Assembly: GCA_037445245.1 (NCBI GenBank) | Contig: JBBIKU010000001.1 | Location: 1 to 64,000 of the forward strand | Source of the DNA: JBBIKU01 sp037445245 | GTDB lineage: Bacteria > Chloroflexota > Anaerolineae > Anaerolineales > Anaerolineaceae | Reading direction: 5' to 3' | DNA length: 64,000 nt | In this document: positions 54,041 through 62,302 of the stretch, piece after piece | Layout of the letters: each line of letters starts with the position of its first letter | How positions within the stretch are numbered: the stretch's first letter is position 1 | Program-made: the position numbers and the translations under genes | The notes under the pieces: model-generated | Databases searched by the model: none | Told to the model about the DNA's origin: nothing | Seen by the model: the letters and a program-made list of their open reading frames with translations, nothing else

Positions 54041-54370
54041 TTAATCTTTCTCGTTCAACATGGTCAATAGCATCTTGACTGGGGTACGGGCAAATAGGCT
54101 GTGGGGCAGGTGAGGGGGCATATGCGCCCAGGTGCCTGCCACACCGTTGATGACATCCTCGCCCAGTTTGAGGTCAGCCTCGCCTTCCAGAATGTGGATC
54201 ATTGCTGGGACGGAGGCGGTGTGCTCCGATAGTTCCTGCCCGGCGGCGAAAGCGAACAGAATTACCTTGAGCGTCTCGTCTTTGTAAAGCGTGCGACTAA
54301 CGATGCTTTCTACCAGAATGGTTTCTATGGCTTGATTGAGATTATTGATCAGCAGGTAGCTGGCTTTCAT
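54041..54370 (-). CDS. Cupin-domain protein
   Basis: 109 residues of a single cupin: LFAFAAGQELSEHTASVPAMIHILEGEADLKLG with a His and Glu of motif 1, and GTWAHMPPHLPHSLFARTPVKMLLTML with the motif 2 His. It may bind a metal, but a small sensor or stabilising role is common. GGAG lies 8 nt before ATG 54370. It is the last gene of the minus-strand operon from the Crp-like regulator. Confidence 0.85.
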   Translation of the reverse strand: MKASYLLINNLNQAIETILVESIVSRTLYKDETLKVILFAFAAGQELSEHTASVPAMIHILEGEADLKLGEDVINGVAGTWAHMPPHLPHSLFARTPVKMLLTMLNEKD

Positions 54371-54399
54371 GCTTGTCTCCGTTTCATAAACAGGGATGG

Positions 54400-55665
54400 C
54401 TAACGTCCTGCTGGAGTGGTATCGTCCAGCAGGCGGCGTTCGCCTTCTAGCTGGCGCAGGCGGGTGATGTCTTGGGTAACTTCGAGGGTTCCGCGGTAGC
54501 TACCTTTTTCGTCCCGCAGCGCATAATAAGCGATGTGGACGAATTTGCTCCCTATCTGAATCCAAAAAATTGCCTCGTCCCTGACTCCGGAACGGAAGTC
54601 ATCCAAGATCCGCTGAACACGATCCATGCTCTGGGGTGGGTGACAATGCTGTACCTTACGTCCGATGATCGCTGGTGAGCGCTCAAAGACCCGATCCCTG
54701 GTCTGGGAGAAGAAGCGCACCTCATCCTGTTCGTCCACGAAGGTCAAATCGACTGGCAGGGTCGAGATCATCCAGTTGATTTGTTCCAGAGTAAGAGCGC
54801 CGATATTGAGTGGAAGTGGGTGTCCGTTGGCGAGGATTGCTTCCGAAGCAGCAAGCGGGGCTGCGCTTGGTGCCGGGCTGGCTTGCACAGGCGATTGCGG
54901 TTGCCAGTCTTCGGGTTGAACGAAAAAGAAGCCGATTTCGTCCTCCTGAGCGCGAATATCAGCCCATTCTGCTTCCTGAAGGCGGTCCAGTGCAGCCTGG
55001 AAGAGGATGTTCTCCTCTTTGTAGAACATCTCGCGCATGGCGGTGTCGATGCGGGCAAAGATGGTATCGATTTCGTTGACGAATTTGGCGGCATCCTCCC
55101 CGACGCCGGCTTCTAGCAGGGTTGCCAGTGTTTTCCAGTCGGAGCGGATGTCGTTGTGGATTCCCCACATTACCGTTGATGGTCCGCTAAACCCGTGTTT
55201 TTCCAGGTAGGGAAACAACAGGTTCTCTTTGCGCAGGTAATGCTTGTCAAAGCTGCGCAGCTTGTCGAGTTGCTTGTGAGCGAGCTGCAGGGTAATGCTG
55301 TTGGGATGCTCCTTCAGATCTTCCAGTACGTGGCGCAGATTGTCAAGAACTTCCTCGGCGGCGCGGTTTTCGATACGCAGGGTATAGAGGGGGTGTCCAG
55401 GGGTCATGTCGGGGCTTTGGTTTTTATCAAGCGATTCGCGAAACACGGCAACATGAACATCGCACAGGCGCTGGATTTCCGCTGCCGGCAAACCCTCCTG
55501 AATTAATTGTTGTTCCACCTCGGCAATCTCAGTAGCATCGACCTCTGTGAGCAGCGCCGCAAACTCAGATTTGACCTCATCGATGCTTTTACCGGCGTGC
55601 AACTGCCGCAGGATATTCTTGATGATTTCTTTGCGCCGGGTAACGTTATTGATCCATTCGCTCAT
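54400..55665 (-). CDS. DUF438 / hemerythrin-like / PAS protein
   Basis: 421 residues in three parts. Residues ~10-75 are DUF438 (ILRQLHAGKSIDEVKSEFAA). Residues ~80-220 are a hemerythrin-type four-helix bundle with the diiron-like residues in GHPLYTL, HKQLDKLRSFDKHYLRKENL, FPYLEKHGF and EMFYKEENILF. After an alanine/proline linker comes a PAS-like domain (DLTFVDEQDEVRFFSQTRD, ending TLEVTQDITRLRQLEGER). The family is suited to binding O2 or NO at a diiron site. It lies between a ferredoxin and a cupin gene, in a regulon with a Crp/Fnr regulator. Confidence 0.9.
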   Translation of the reverse strand: MSEWINNVTRRKEIIKNILRQLHAGKSIDEVKSEFAALLTEVDATEIAEVEQQLIQEGLPAAEIQRLCDVHVAVFRESLDKNQSPDMTPGHPLYTLRIENRAAEEVLDNLRHVLEDLKEHPNSITLQLAHKQLDKLRSFDKHYLRKENLLFPYLEKHGFSGPSTVMWGIHNDIRSDWKTLATLLEAGVGEDAAKFVNEIDTIFARIDTAMREMFYKEENILFQAALDRLQEAEWADIRAQEDEIGFFFVQPEDWQPQSPVQASPAPSAAPLAASEAILANGHPLPLNIGALTLEQINWMISTLPVDLTFVDEQDEVRFFSQTRDRVFERSPAIIGRKVQHCHPPQSMDRVQRILDDFRSGVRDEAIFWIQIGSKFVHIAYYALRDEKGSYRGTLEVTQDITRLRQLEGERRLLDDTTPAGR

Positions 55666-55680
55666 CTAAATGCCTCTTCT

Positions 55681-55899
55681 CTAGTGTATTTGCGATTCCC
55701 AAACGATTTCGAATGCACAGCGGATGGCGTGCTGCGGGCAAAGCGCTTCGCAATCGGTGCAGTACGTGCAGGCTCGGGGACGATTGAAAACTGGACCGAC
55801 AGCCGCCATTGTCAACGCTTGGGTAGGACACTTTTGAACACAGACACCACAACGGTCACATTTTTCTAAACCGATCTCGGGTAAAGTCCAGTTGCTCAT
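55681..55899 (-). CDS. 2[4Fe-4S] ferredoxin
   Basis: 72 residues with two complete cluster motifs, CDRCGVCVQKCPTQAL and CTYCTDCEALCPQHAI. A 2x[4Fe-4S] bacterial ferredoxin. It lies 15 bp before the DUF438 gene on the same strand, so it may reduce or repair the diiron protein. Confidence 0.92.
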   Translation of the reverse strand: MSNWTLPEIGLEKCDRCGVCVQKCPTQALTMAAVGPVFNRPRACTYCTDCEALCPQHAIRCAFEIVWESQIH

Positions 55900-55976
55900 G
55901 GCAAACCACCTTCCTGTTGGCTGCTTTTAGCGTACCAGAAAGGCGATGGCGGGTCTACGACAAAAGTCGCACGGAT

Positions 55977-56633
55977 TCAGGATTCTGACTCGGCTTCTAG
56001 TCCGGCACGACTGATCAGAGTGATTCGCTGACGCTCGATGCGCACCAGACCGGAATCGATAAATTCGCGCAGCACTCTACCGATCATATCGCGCACTGTG
56101 CCTAGCTGGGCAGCAATTTCGTCCTGCGTCCAGCGCAGGGTAGATCCATCGCTGTCGGCTTGCTCGAGCAAAAAGCGCGCCAAGCGGACGCGCACAGTGC
56201 ACAGCGAGAGCGATTCGACTAGATTGGTGAGATGCGCCAGTCTTCCAGCAAAGTTTTCAAGGACCGCCAGTGCCAAGTCGTGATGATATTCGCATAGCCG
56301 ACGAAATTCGTTTGCTGGGATTACCAGCAACCGCGCCTGGGTCAGGGCGGCGGCGTGAGCGTGGTTGCCGGCGCCGGTGAGAAAGATTGGCGCCAGGTTG
56401 AAGGCGTCTCCGGTAGAAAGACGCAGCAATACCTGTTCGCGCCCTTGCGGTGAAAGGCGGAATGTTTTTACCTCGCCTGATTCGATGAAATGCGCTCCAG
56501 TGCAAGGCTCGCCTTCTACCAGGATCGTTGATCCGGCGGGATGGGCGCGGCGGATGGCGACCCTGGCAATCTGTGCCAGGGTCTCATCGGAAATGGAAGT
56601 AAACAGCCGCAAGCGGCGAAGCGATTCGTCCAC
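55977..56633 (-). CDS. Crp/Fnr-family transcriptional regulator
   Basis: 218 residues. The N-terminal cyclic-nucleotide-binding-like barrel contains ILVEGEPCTGAHFIESGEVKTFRLS, LSTGDAFNLAPIFL and LAVLENFAGRL. The C-terminal HTH has STLRWTQDEIAAQLGTVRDMIGRVLREFIDSGLVRIERQRI. There is no FNR-type Cys cluster in the N-terminus, so it is not an oxygen-sensing Fe-S FNR; a ligand such as NO or haem cannot be excluded. Divergent from the corrinoid operon. It probably regulates itself and the ferredoxin-DUF438-cupin genes. Confidence 0.92.
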   Translation of the reverse strand: MDESLRRLRLFTSISDETLAQIARVAIRRAHPAGSTILVEGEPCTGAHFIESGEVKTFRLSPQGREQVLLRLSTGDAFNLAPIFLTGAGNHAHAAALTQARLLVIPANEFRRLCEYHHDLALAVLENFAGRLAHLTNLVESLSLCTVRVRLARFLLEQADSDGSTLRWTQDEIAAQLGTVRDMIGRVLREFIDSGLVRIERQRITLISRAGLEAESES

Positions 56634-56663
56634 GGAAAGATCTCTGAGAAAATCTGTTTATAA

Positions 56664-56692
56664 AAAATAGCATGCCGTGGCAAGGAAGTCAA
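56664..56692 (-). promoter_or_regulatory. Promoter of the Crp-like regulator
   Basis: On the minus strand, TTGACT (56687-56692) and TATTTT (56664-56669) are separated by exactly 17 nt, predicting a start about 56657, 24 nt before the ATG. Confidence 0.6.
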
Positions 56693-56860
56693 GCCACCAA
56701 CAACCTCGCAGCCAGCCTGAACCGTTATCACCACAACCGGGTGTTCAGGAACCAGGGCAACCAATCGCGGCTTGCCTTTGCAGGACAGCGCTTGCAAATA
56801 ATATTACTGCTGGTGTTGCTTGCTCACTGCTGAGGGGGATAAATATCTGCATCGGTGCTG

Positions 56861-56866
56861 TATAAT
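56861..56866 (+). promoter_or_regulatory. -10 box before the corrinoid operon
   Basis: A perfect TATAAT, 26 nt before ATG 56893, with TGCTG in front but no good -35. No cobalamin riboswitch is recognisable in the 230 bp upstream. Confidence 0.4.
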
Positions 56867-56892
56867 TAGGTGGCTAGAAAGGAGTGTAGCGC

Positions 56893-57531
56893 ATGGAACC
56901 GATACTCAAAGAAATCTACGACAGCATCATTGATGGGAATCATACCCTTGCGTCCGAAAAGGTGCAGCAGGCACTGGAGCAGAAAATTGAGCCTTCCCGC
57001 GTCCTCAATGAAGGTATGGTTAACGCCATGAACGAAGTCGGACGGCTGTTCGAGGAGGGAGAGTACTTCGTTCCCGAGATGTTGATTGCCGCCCGTGCTA
57101 TGCAAGCCGGGCTGGCGGTGCTCAAGCCACAGCTAGTGCAGGCGGATATCAAATCCACCGGTAAGGTGGTCACCGGCACGGTCAAAGGCGATCTGCATGA
57201 CATCGGCAAGAATCTGGTGGCAATGATGCTGGAGGGGGCGGCTTTCGAGATCGTCGACCTCGGCTCGGATGTCAGCCCTGAGACATTCGTCGCGGCGGTC
57301 AAAGACAACAAACCTAATATCGTGGCGCTCTCGGCGTTGTTGACCACCACCATGCTAAATATGAAGGTCACCATCGCCGCGCTGGAGGAGGCGGGTTTGC
57401 GCGATCAGGTCAAGGTCATTGTGGGTGGCGCACCGTTGACTTTACAATATGCCCGGGAGATTGGAGCGGACGGTTACGCTCCGGATGCCAGCCGGGCGGT
57501 GGCGCTGGCGCGCTCGCTGGTCGGGGCATAA
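56893..57531 (+). CDS. Corrinoid (B12-binding) methyl-carrier protein
   Basis: 212 residues: an N-terminal helical cap (LASEKVQQALEQKIEPSRVLNEGM and FVPEMLIAARAMQAGLAVL) and a Rossmann-like B12 domain with the cobalt-ligand signature GDLHDIGKNLVAMMLEGAAFEIVDLGSDV and the downstream LSALLTTTM and VIVGGAPLTLQYA. It is like the MtaC/MttC/MtmC carriers and the cobalamin module of MetH. GGAG lies 8 nt before ATG 56893. It opens an operon with a homocysteine methyltransferase and a reductive activator. Confidence 0.93.
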   Translation: MEPILKEIYDSIIDGNHTLASEKVQQALEQKIEPSRVLNEGMVNAMNEVGRLFEEGEYFVPEMLIAARAMQAGLAVLKPQLVQADIKSTGKVVTGTVKGDLHDIGKNLVAMMLEGAAFEIVDLGSDVSPETFVAAVKDNKPNIVALSALLTTTMLNMKVTIAALEEAGLRDQVKVIVGGAPLTLQYAREIGADGYAPDASRAVALARSLVGA

Positions 57532-57623
57532 ACCTGGCAGCGACTTGTGTTTATCCCGGAATGCGGTGGTTAAGGCAGACACTCTGCTGAAACCACTCGT
57601 TTCGTTTTTGCAGGAGCGCAATC

Positions 57624-58511
57624 ATGACCACATCCGTTTTTATCGAATGGCTGAAAGACGGGGATGTCCTGCTGGCGGACGGCGCCACCGGTAGCAACCT
57701 TCAAGCGAATGGGTTACCAATGGGGGTTGCCGGTGAAACTTGGGTGCTCGAAAATCCGGACGCCATTGTTCAATTGCATCAAAAATTCATTGAAGCCGGC
57801 TCTGATATTGTGCTCACCTGTACCTTTGGCGGCACAGCCTTACGATTGGAACAATCCGGGCTTGCTGCTCGCATGGTAGAGATCAACCGACAGGCGGTGG
57901 CGCTGGCGCGCCAGGCAGTCGGGAAGGCGACGGTGCTGGTGGCGGGGTCGATCGGTCCGCTGGGGCATCTGCTCAAGCCGCTTGGGCCAGTAGAGGAAAC
58001 TGATGCAATCGCCGCCTACCGAGCCCAGGCACAAGTATTGGATGAATCCGGCGTCGATCTGTTGTTGATCGAAACCCAGTTTGATTTGGCGGAGGCAAAG
58101 GCAGCCATCCGAGGAGTGCGCTCGGTTAGCTCACTGCCACTGGTGTGCTCGTTTAGTTTCGACCGAGGCACCCGTACCATGATGGGCGTTCGCCCGCGCC
58201 AGATTGGTGAGCAACTGCCGCCCCTGGGCGTGGATGTGGTCGGCATCAATTGCGGTCGCAGCCTGGGAGAGAATCTGGAATCGCTCAGGGAACTGGTTTC
58301 CGTTGTGGATATTCCGGTGTGGTTTAAACCCAACGCCGGCTTGCCGCGTCTGGATGGCACAGGTAAACCGGTGTATGATTTGACCCCAAAGGCGATGGGG
58401 GAATCTGCTGCGGATTGGCTGGCGGCTGGGGCGAAAGTGGTGGGCGGTTGCTGCGGCACCAGCCCCGAGCACCTGTACCAGATTGCCGCAGTAGTTAAAA
58501 CCCGCAAGTAA
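57624..58511 (+). CDS. Homocysteine S-methyltransferase-family protein
   Basis: 295 residues, zinc methyltransferase with ADGATGSNLQANGLP, DIVLTCTFGGTALRL, GVDLLLIETQFDLAEAKAAI and VVGINCGRSLGENLESLREL. The zinc ligands are the Cys in GINC and the pair in VVGGCCGTSPEHL. This corresponds to the homocysteine module of MetH alone. Start ATG 57624 with AGGAG 7-8 nt upstream. Next to a corrinoid carrier, it likely moves the methyl group between corrinoid and homocysteine, or a related thiol. Confidence 0.92.
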   Translation: MTTSVFIEWLKDGDVLLADGATGSNLQANGLPMGVAGETWVLENPDAIVQLHQKFIEAGSDIVLTCTFGGTALRLEQSGLAARMVEINRQAVALARQAVGKATVLVAGSIGPLGHLLKPLGPVEETDAIAAYRAQAQVLDESGVDLLLIETQFDLAEAKAAIRGVRSVSSLPLVCSFSFDRGTRTMMGVRPRQIGEQLPPLGVDVVGINCGRSLGENLESLRELVSVVDIPVWFKPNAGLPRLDGTGKPVYDLTPKAMGESAADWLAAGAKVVGGCCGTSPEHLYQIAAVVKTRK

Positions 58512-58519
58512 TTTTCCTT

Positions 58520-60370
58520 ATGGCAGACGCGGCAAAAAGAGAAACTCCGATCGAAAAAAAGTTCACGATACACCTTCAGCCTGCTGGACGCCGGGTTACC
58601 GTCGAATCCGGCAGCAGTCTCCTGCAAGCCGCCCAACGTGCCGGGGTTGACCTGGTAGCTGCCTGTGGGGGTGTGGGATTCTGCGGCACCTGCCAGGTGC
58701 GTCTGGTCGAAGGGGAGTTGAAATCGCCCTCGTCATCCGAAACCGCCTTGCTGGGCAGCCAGCGCATATCACAGGGTTTCCGGCTTGCCTGCCGGGCTAC
58801 GCCGTTGAGCGATGTGCTTCTGGAAATCCCCCCCGCTTCATTGCCTGCCGCTCAGCGTATGCAGGTGGAGGGCGATGAGAGCTTCGTCGCGCCGCACCCG
58901 TTGGTGACCGCGCTGGATCTGGTGCTGGTGCCGCCGCAAATAACCGACCTGCGCTCTGACTTGAAACGCGTTGATCAGGCGCTGGCGGAAAGCGGGCTTC
59001 CGGCGCTGACGGGTGATCTTCGCAGTCTGGGTGAATTATCCTGCCGCCTGCGTCAGGAGGCCTGGTTGGTGCGGCTTGCCATCCGAAGAGAAGATACGCT
59101 TACCCGTTTGATTTCTGTGTTGCCGTCAGCAACGCCGCTGTTGGGACTGGCAGTCGATTTAGGCTCGACCAAGCTGGCTCTGTATCTGGTCGAATTAGAG
59201 AGCGGTGCTACGCTGGCGAGTGCGGGTACTATGAATCCCCAGATCGCATACGGCGAGGATGTGGTCAGCCGGATCGCCTTTGCCAATCAGAGCGACACCA
59301 ATCGGTTGCTGCTGCAAACCCGTCTGGTGGATACATTAAACGAAGTGATTCTCGACCTGTGCAATAGGGCAGGTGCCGAACCCAACCAGATTGTGGACGG
59401 GGTGGTGGTGGGTAACACTGCCATGCACCATTTCTTTTGTGGACTGCCGGTGACGCAATTGGGTTCATCTCCCTATGTTCCTGCAGTGAGCGAGGAGCTG
59501 GATTTTTCCGCCGCTGAGGTCGGGTTAAATATGGCGCCCGGAGCGCAAGTGCACATGCCGGCGAACATCGCCGGATTTGTGGGCGCCGATCACACTGCTG
59601 CCCTGCTTTCCGCTCGCATGCGCAAAAACGGCGACGCCAAGGTGCTGGTGGATATCGGCACCAACACCGAAATCAGCTTGGCGGTTGGAGAACGGCTGTA
59701 CACTTGTTCAACCGCTTCGGGACCGGCATTTGAGGGTGCGCATATCCGTGATGGGATGCGAGCTGCTCCAGGCGCTATCGAACGCGTTAACTTGGAAGGG
59801 GGCAAGGTTGTTGTTACCACCATTGACGGGCGAGCGCCGGTGGGAATCTGCGGTACGGGTATCTTGAGCGCCGTTGCCCAGATGCTGGACACAGGCATCA
59901 TTGATCGACGCGGCAGCCTGCGTCGGAACGCCGAGGGGGTGCGTTTGGTGGACGGCAGAGCAGCATTCGTGCTGGTAACCACCGCTGCAAGCGGACACGG
60001 GCGTGATATTTTGATCACCCACAGAGACATAAACGAGATTCAGCTTGCCAAGGGCGCCATTCGCGCCGGGATCGAGGTTCTGTTGGAGGAAGCCGGTTTG
60101 GATGCGGAGCAGGTGGCGGAGTGGATCATTGCCGGCGCATTCGGCACCTATCTAGATATCCCCAGCGCGCTGCGTATAGGAATGTTCCCCAATCTGCCCG
60201 TAGAGCGCTTTCACCAGGTGGGCAATGCCGCCGGAGTGGGCGCCAAGCAAATGTTGATCTCGTGCCGTAAACGACAGGAGGCGCAGAGTCTGGTGGAAGG
60301 GGTTGATTACATTGAATTGACAATTTATCCCGGTTTCAACCGACGCTTCGTCGACGCGATGTATTTTTAA
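58520..60370 (+). CDS. Reductive activator of corrinoid protein (RACo-type, [2Fe-2S]-ASKHA)
   Basis: 616 residues. The N-terminal domain has the plant-type [2Fe-2S] motif CGGVGFCGTCQVRLVEGE with a later Cys in FRLACRATPL. The C-terminal ASKHA ATPase has LGLAVDLGSTKLALYLVELESG, DGVVVGNTAMHHFFCGL, VLVDIGTNTEISLAV, TASGPAFEGAHIRDGM, VGICGTGILSAVAQML and IAGAFGTYLDIPSALRIGMFP. Such proteins use ATP to reduce Co(II) corrinoid that has been accidentally oxidised. No ribosome site precedes ATG 58520, which starts 8 bp after the methyltransferase stop, so it is probably translationally coupled. Confidence 0.93.
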   Translation: MADAAKRETPIEKKFTIHLQPAGRRVTVESGSSLLQAAQRAGVDLVAACGGVGFCGTCQVRLVEGELKSPSSSETALLGSQRISQGFRLACRATPLSDVLLEIPPASLPAAQRMQVEGDESFVAPHPLVTALDLVLVPPQITDLRSDLKRVDQALAESGLPALTGDLRSLGELSCRLRQEAWLVRLAIRREDTLTRLISVLPSATPLLGLAVDLGSTKLALYLVELESGATLASAGTMNPQIAYGEDVVSRIAFANQSDTNRLLLQTRLVDTLNEVILDLCNRAGAEPNQIVDGVVVGNTAMHHFFCGLPVTQLGSSPYVPAVSEELDFSAAEVGLNMAPGAQVHMPANIAGFVGADHTAALLSARMRKNGDAKVLVDIGTNTEISLAVGERLYTCSTASGPAFEGAHIRDGMRAAPGAIERVNLEGGKVVVTTIDGRAPVGICGTGILSAVAQMLDTGIIDRRGSLRRNAEGVRLVDGRAAFVLVTTAASGHGRDILITHRDINEIQLAKGAIRAGIEVLLEEAGLDAEQVAEWIIAGAFGTYLDIPSALRIGMFPNLPVERFHQVGNAAGVGAKQMLISCRKRQEAQSLVEGVDYIELTIYPGFNRRFVDAMYF

Positions 60371-60478
60371 TGCTCTCCCCTCGACGTTCATCTGATGGCT
60401 GTCGCGTGTGTGCGGCAAATTTACCAGCATTCTAATGCCCGATCAATTCGGTCCGACAGAGTCATCCAGGAGACAGGC

Positions 60479-60835
60479 ATGTCAGCCATTTTTCGTAAAC
60501 TCAACCTTAAAGGGCAAACCGAGATTGTGGTGTTGAATGCGCCAGCGAGTTTTGAACCGGAACTCAATGCGCTTGAAAACGTCGTCATTCAACGCTCGGT
60601 ACTAGACGTTGTTGAAATTGGCTTTTCGCTGGCGTTTGTCACTCAGCAGGCGGAGGTGGACGCCCTTGCTGCCGCGCTCGCCGATAAAGCCAAAGGCGAT
60701 GCTCTGGTTTGGTTTGCCTATCCAAAGGGCAGCTCGAGGAAATATCGCTGCGACTTCAACCGCGACACAGGCTGGGATATGCTCAACAAGTTGGGCTTCG
60801 AAGGCGTACGGCAGGTTTCGATTGATGAAGACTGA
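60479..60835 (+). CDS. DUF3052-like protein
   Basis: 118 residues: FRKLNLKGQTEIVVLNAPAS, a middle VVEIGFSLAFVTQQAEVDAL, then ALVWFAYPKGSSRKYRCDFN and DTGWDMLNKLGFEGVRQVSI. This resembles the small DUF3052 family, of unknown function. AGGAG lies 6 nt before ATG 60479. The next gene begins 21 bp later. Confidence 0.8.
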   Translation: MSAIFRKLNLKGQTEIVVLNAPASFEPELNALENVVIQRSVLDVVEIGFSLAFVTQQAEVDALAAALADKAKGDALVWFAYPKGSSRKYRCDFNRDTGWDMLNKLGFEGVRQVSIDED

Positions 60836-60856
60836 TCGGCGCTGCGCTTTAGGAGG

Positions 60857-61147
60857 GTGGAATTTATTTCAAGACTGACGCGGGTGCAGAAAAGCGGGGA
60901 CCAGAAAGCCGACGGCTTGCAACGACCACGGCAACCGATGCCAACGTTCGTTGCGCAGGCGCTGGAAGGGCGCGGCCTGATGGCGGCTTATCGTTCCCGC
61001 CCTCCGTATCAGCAGAACGACTACCTGGGTTGGATCAGCGCTGCCAAACGCAACGAAACCCGTAATAAACGATTACAACAGATGCTGGATGAGCTGGAGA
61101 GAGGCGACCGCTACATGAATATGCCGTATCAAGCCCGAAAGTCGTGA
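60857..61147 (+). CDS. YdeI/OmpD-associated-like small protein
   Basis: 96 residues whose C-terminal half, FVAQALEGRGLMAAYRSRPP, YQQNDYLGWISAAKRNETR and LQQMLDELERGDRYMNMP, matches the C-terminal part of the YdeI/OmpD-associated family. The N-terminal domain of that family is missing, so it may be a truncated or short member. The start is uncertain: GTG 60857 lies directly after AGGAGG, too close for normal initiation, and no better in-frame codon is seen. Confidence 0.65.
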   Translation: MEFISRLTRVQKSGDQKADGLQRPRQPMPTFVAQALEGRGLMAAYRSRPPYQQNDYLGWISAAKRNETRNKRLQQMLDELERGDRYMNMPYQARKS

Positions 61148-61156
61148 GCACAGGGC

Positions 61157-62181
61157 TCAATTCGCCAGCCATTGATCGAAATAAGCCGCCAGGTTTTTAA
61201 AAAGGGAAGGGTTAATGGCTTCAAACCGGCTTGATGGCTCGCTCATGCCGATCAAAAAACCCGCTAGCGCCGTTATCAGAACAGTCATTCCGAAGGTGAT
61301 CTACAATACGCTTCGGAAAAAACAAGTGCCAAGTCGCAAACGACTCATGAGCCACATTCCAGTGACCGAGAGAATGACCAGAAAGGGAGTAAAATCCATC
61401 TGGAAACGCATCGCCGAAAAGGCATAAGTCAAAATGGGGGCAAGCAGGAACGTAAGCCCTCCCAGCAACCACAGCATCAGCCAGAGCATTTGTCTTGCTT
61501 CCCGATTTTGTCTCTGACGCACAAGCGCCGGCAATCCCCGTATCGCTGTCAGTGCAAACCAGGTTTCCGGTGCTGCCACAAGAAAACCGCTGAGCGGTTC
61601 GTGGTAAAGATAGTTTTCAGGCAGGCGGATGAAGAAGGGCCACATGTTTTCGCTGACAAAGGGAGCGATCAGAAACGGGAAGTGGCTTTCGACTCGCGGT
61701 GGGCGCATCAAATACCCATACAGGTTGGGAAGTAGATAGCTGAGCGAAAAGGCATCCTGATACACCCCTGTCATTGGACCGGTGAGCTGGTAGCGCATTC
61801 CAAACTCAAACACACTTCCAAAGCGAAGCAGGTTGTAGCCCGCCAGAAGGGTTGCTCCAAGCACCAAGGGAAGGCAAAAAGCAATTGTATTGGATATGAT
61901 TTTTGAAAATCGGTACTTTTCCAGCCCTTGATTTCCGAAAAGGAAGAAAAGTACCCTTGCTGCCAGATAAACTACCGCTGGCGCAAGGCTGGCACGACTG
62001 CCAACCGCGCAGGTAAAGCATAATCCGGCGATCACTAGTCCGATTTGACCAGCTTTTGGTTTCTGGATGGACAGGCTGCCAGCAGGCGGCGTCCGCTGCT
62101 CCAATTGGTGTCTTTGTCAATTCCGAGCACTGTGGCGAAAATCGCTACCAGGACTAACAGTAATCCAAGCGTAAAAATCAC
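61157..62181 (-). pseudogene. Membrane protein (GT-C glycosyltransferase-like), inactivated
   Basis: Reading the minus strand, an N-terminal fragment (IFTLGLLLVLVAIFATVLGI) is out of frame with the main body near 62060. The main body (AGLCFTCAVGSRASLAPAVV; FGSVFEFGMRYQLTGPM) has 5-6 membrane helices. It stops at a TAG (61301-61303), after which the same frame resumes as ITFGMTVLITALAGFLIGMS and ends at 61157 (LAAYFDQWLAN). A frameshift plus a nonsense codon imply loss of function. The arrangement of hydrophobic segments suggests a mannosyl- or arabinosyl-type transferase, without sure assignment. Confidence 0.72.
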
Positions 62182-62302
62182 TCCCTAGAATATCGTGTTT
62201 ATGACAGATTTGCTTGAGTTCATTGACCGCCCTGGACGATAAATCCATTCAGAATACTGTGGTGAAAAGGATAGCGAATGATTTCGCATCCACCCCCTCG
62301 GA
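62182..62302. other. Short gap between the glycosyltransferase pseudogene and the FGGY kinase gene
   Basis: No convincing gene, RNA or terminator seen. Confidence 0.4.
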
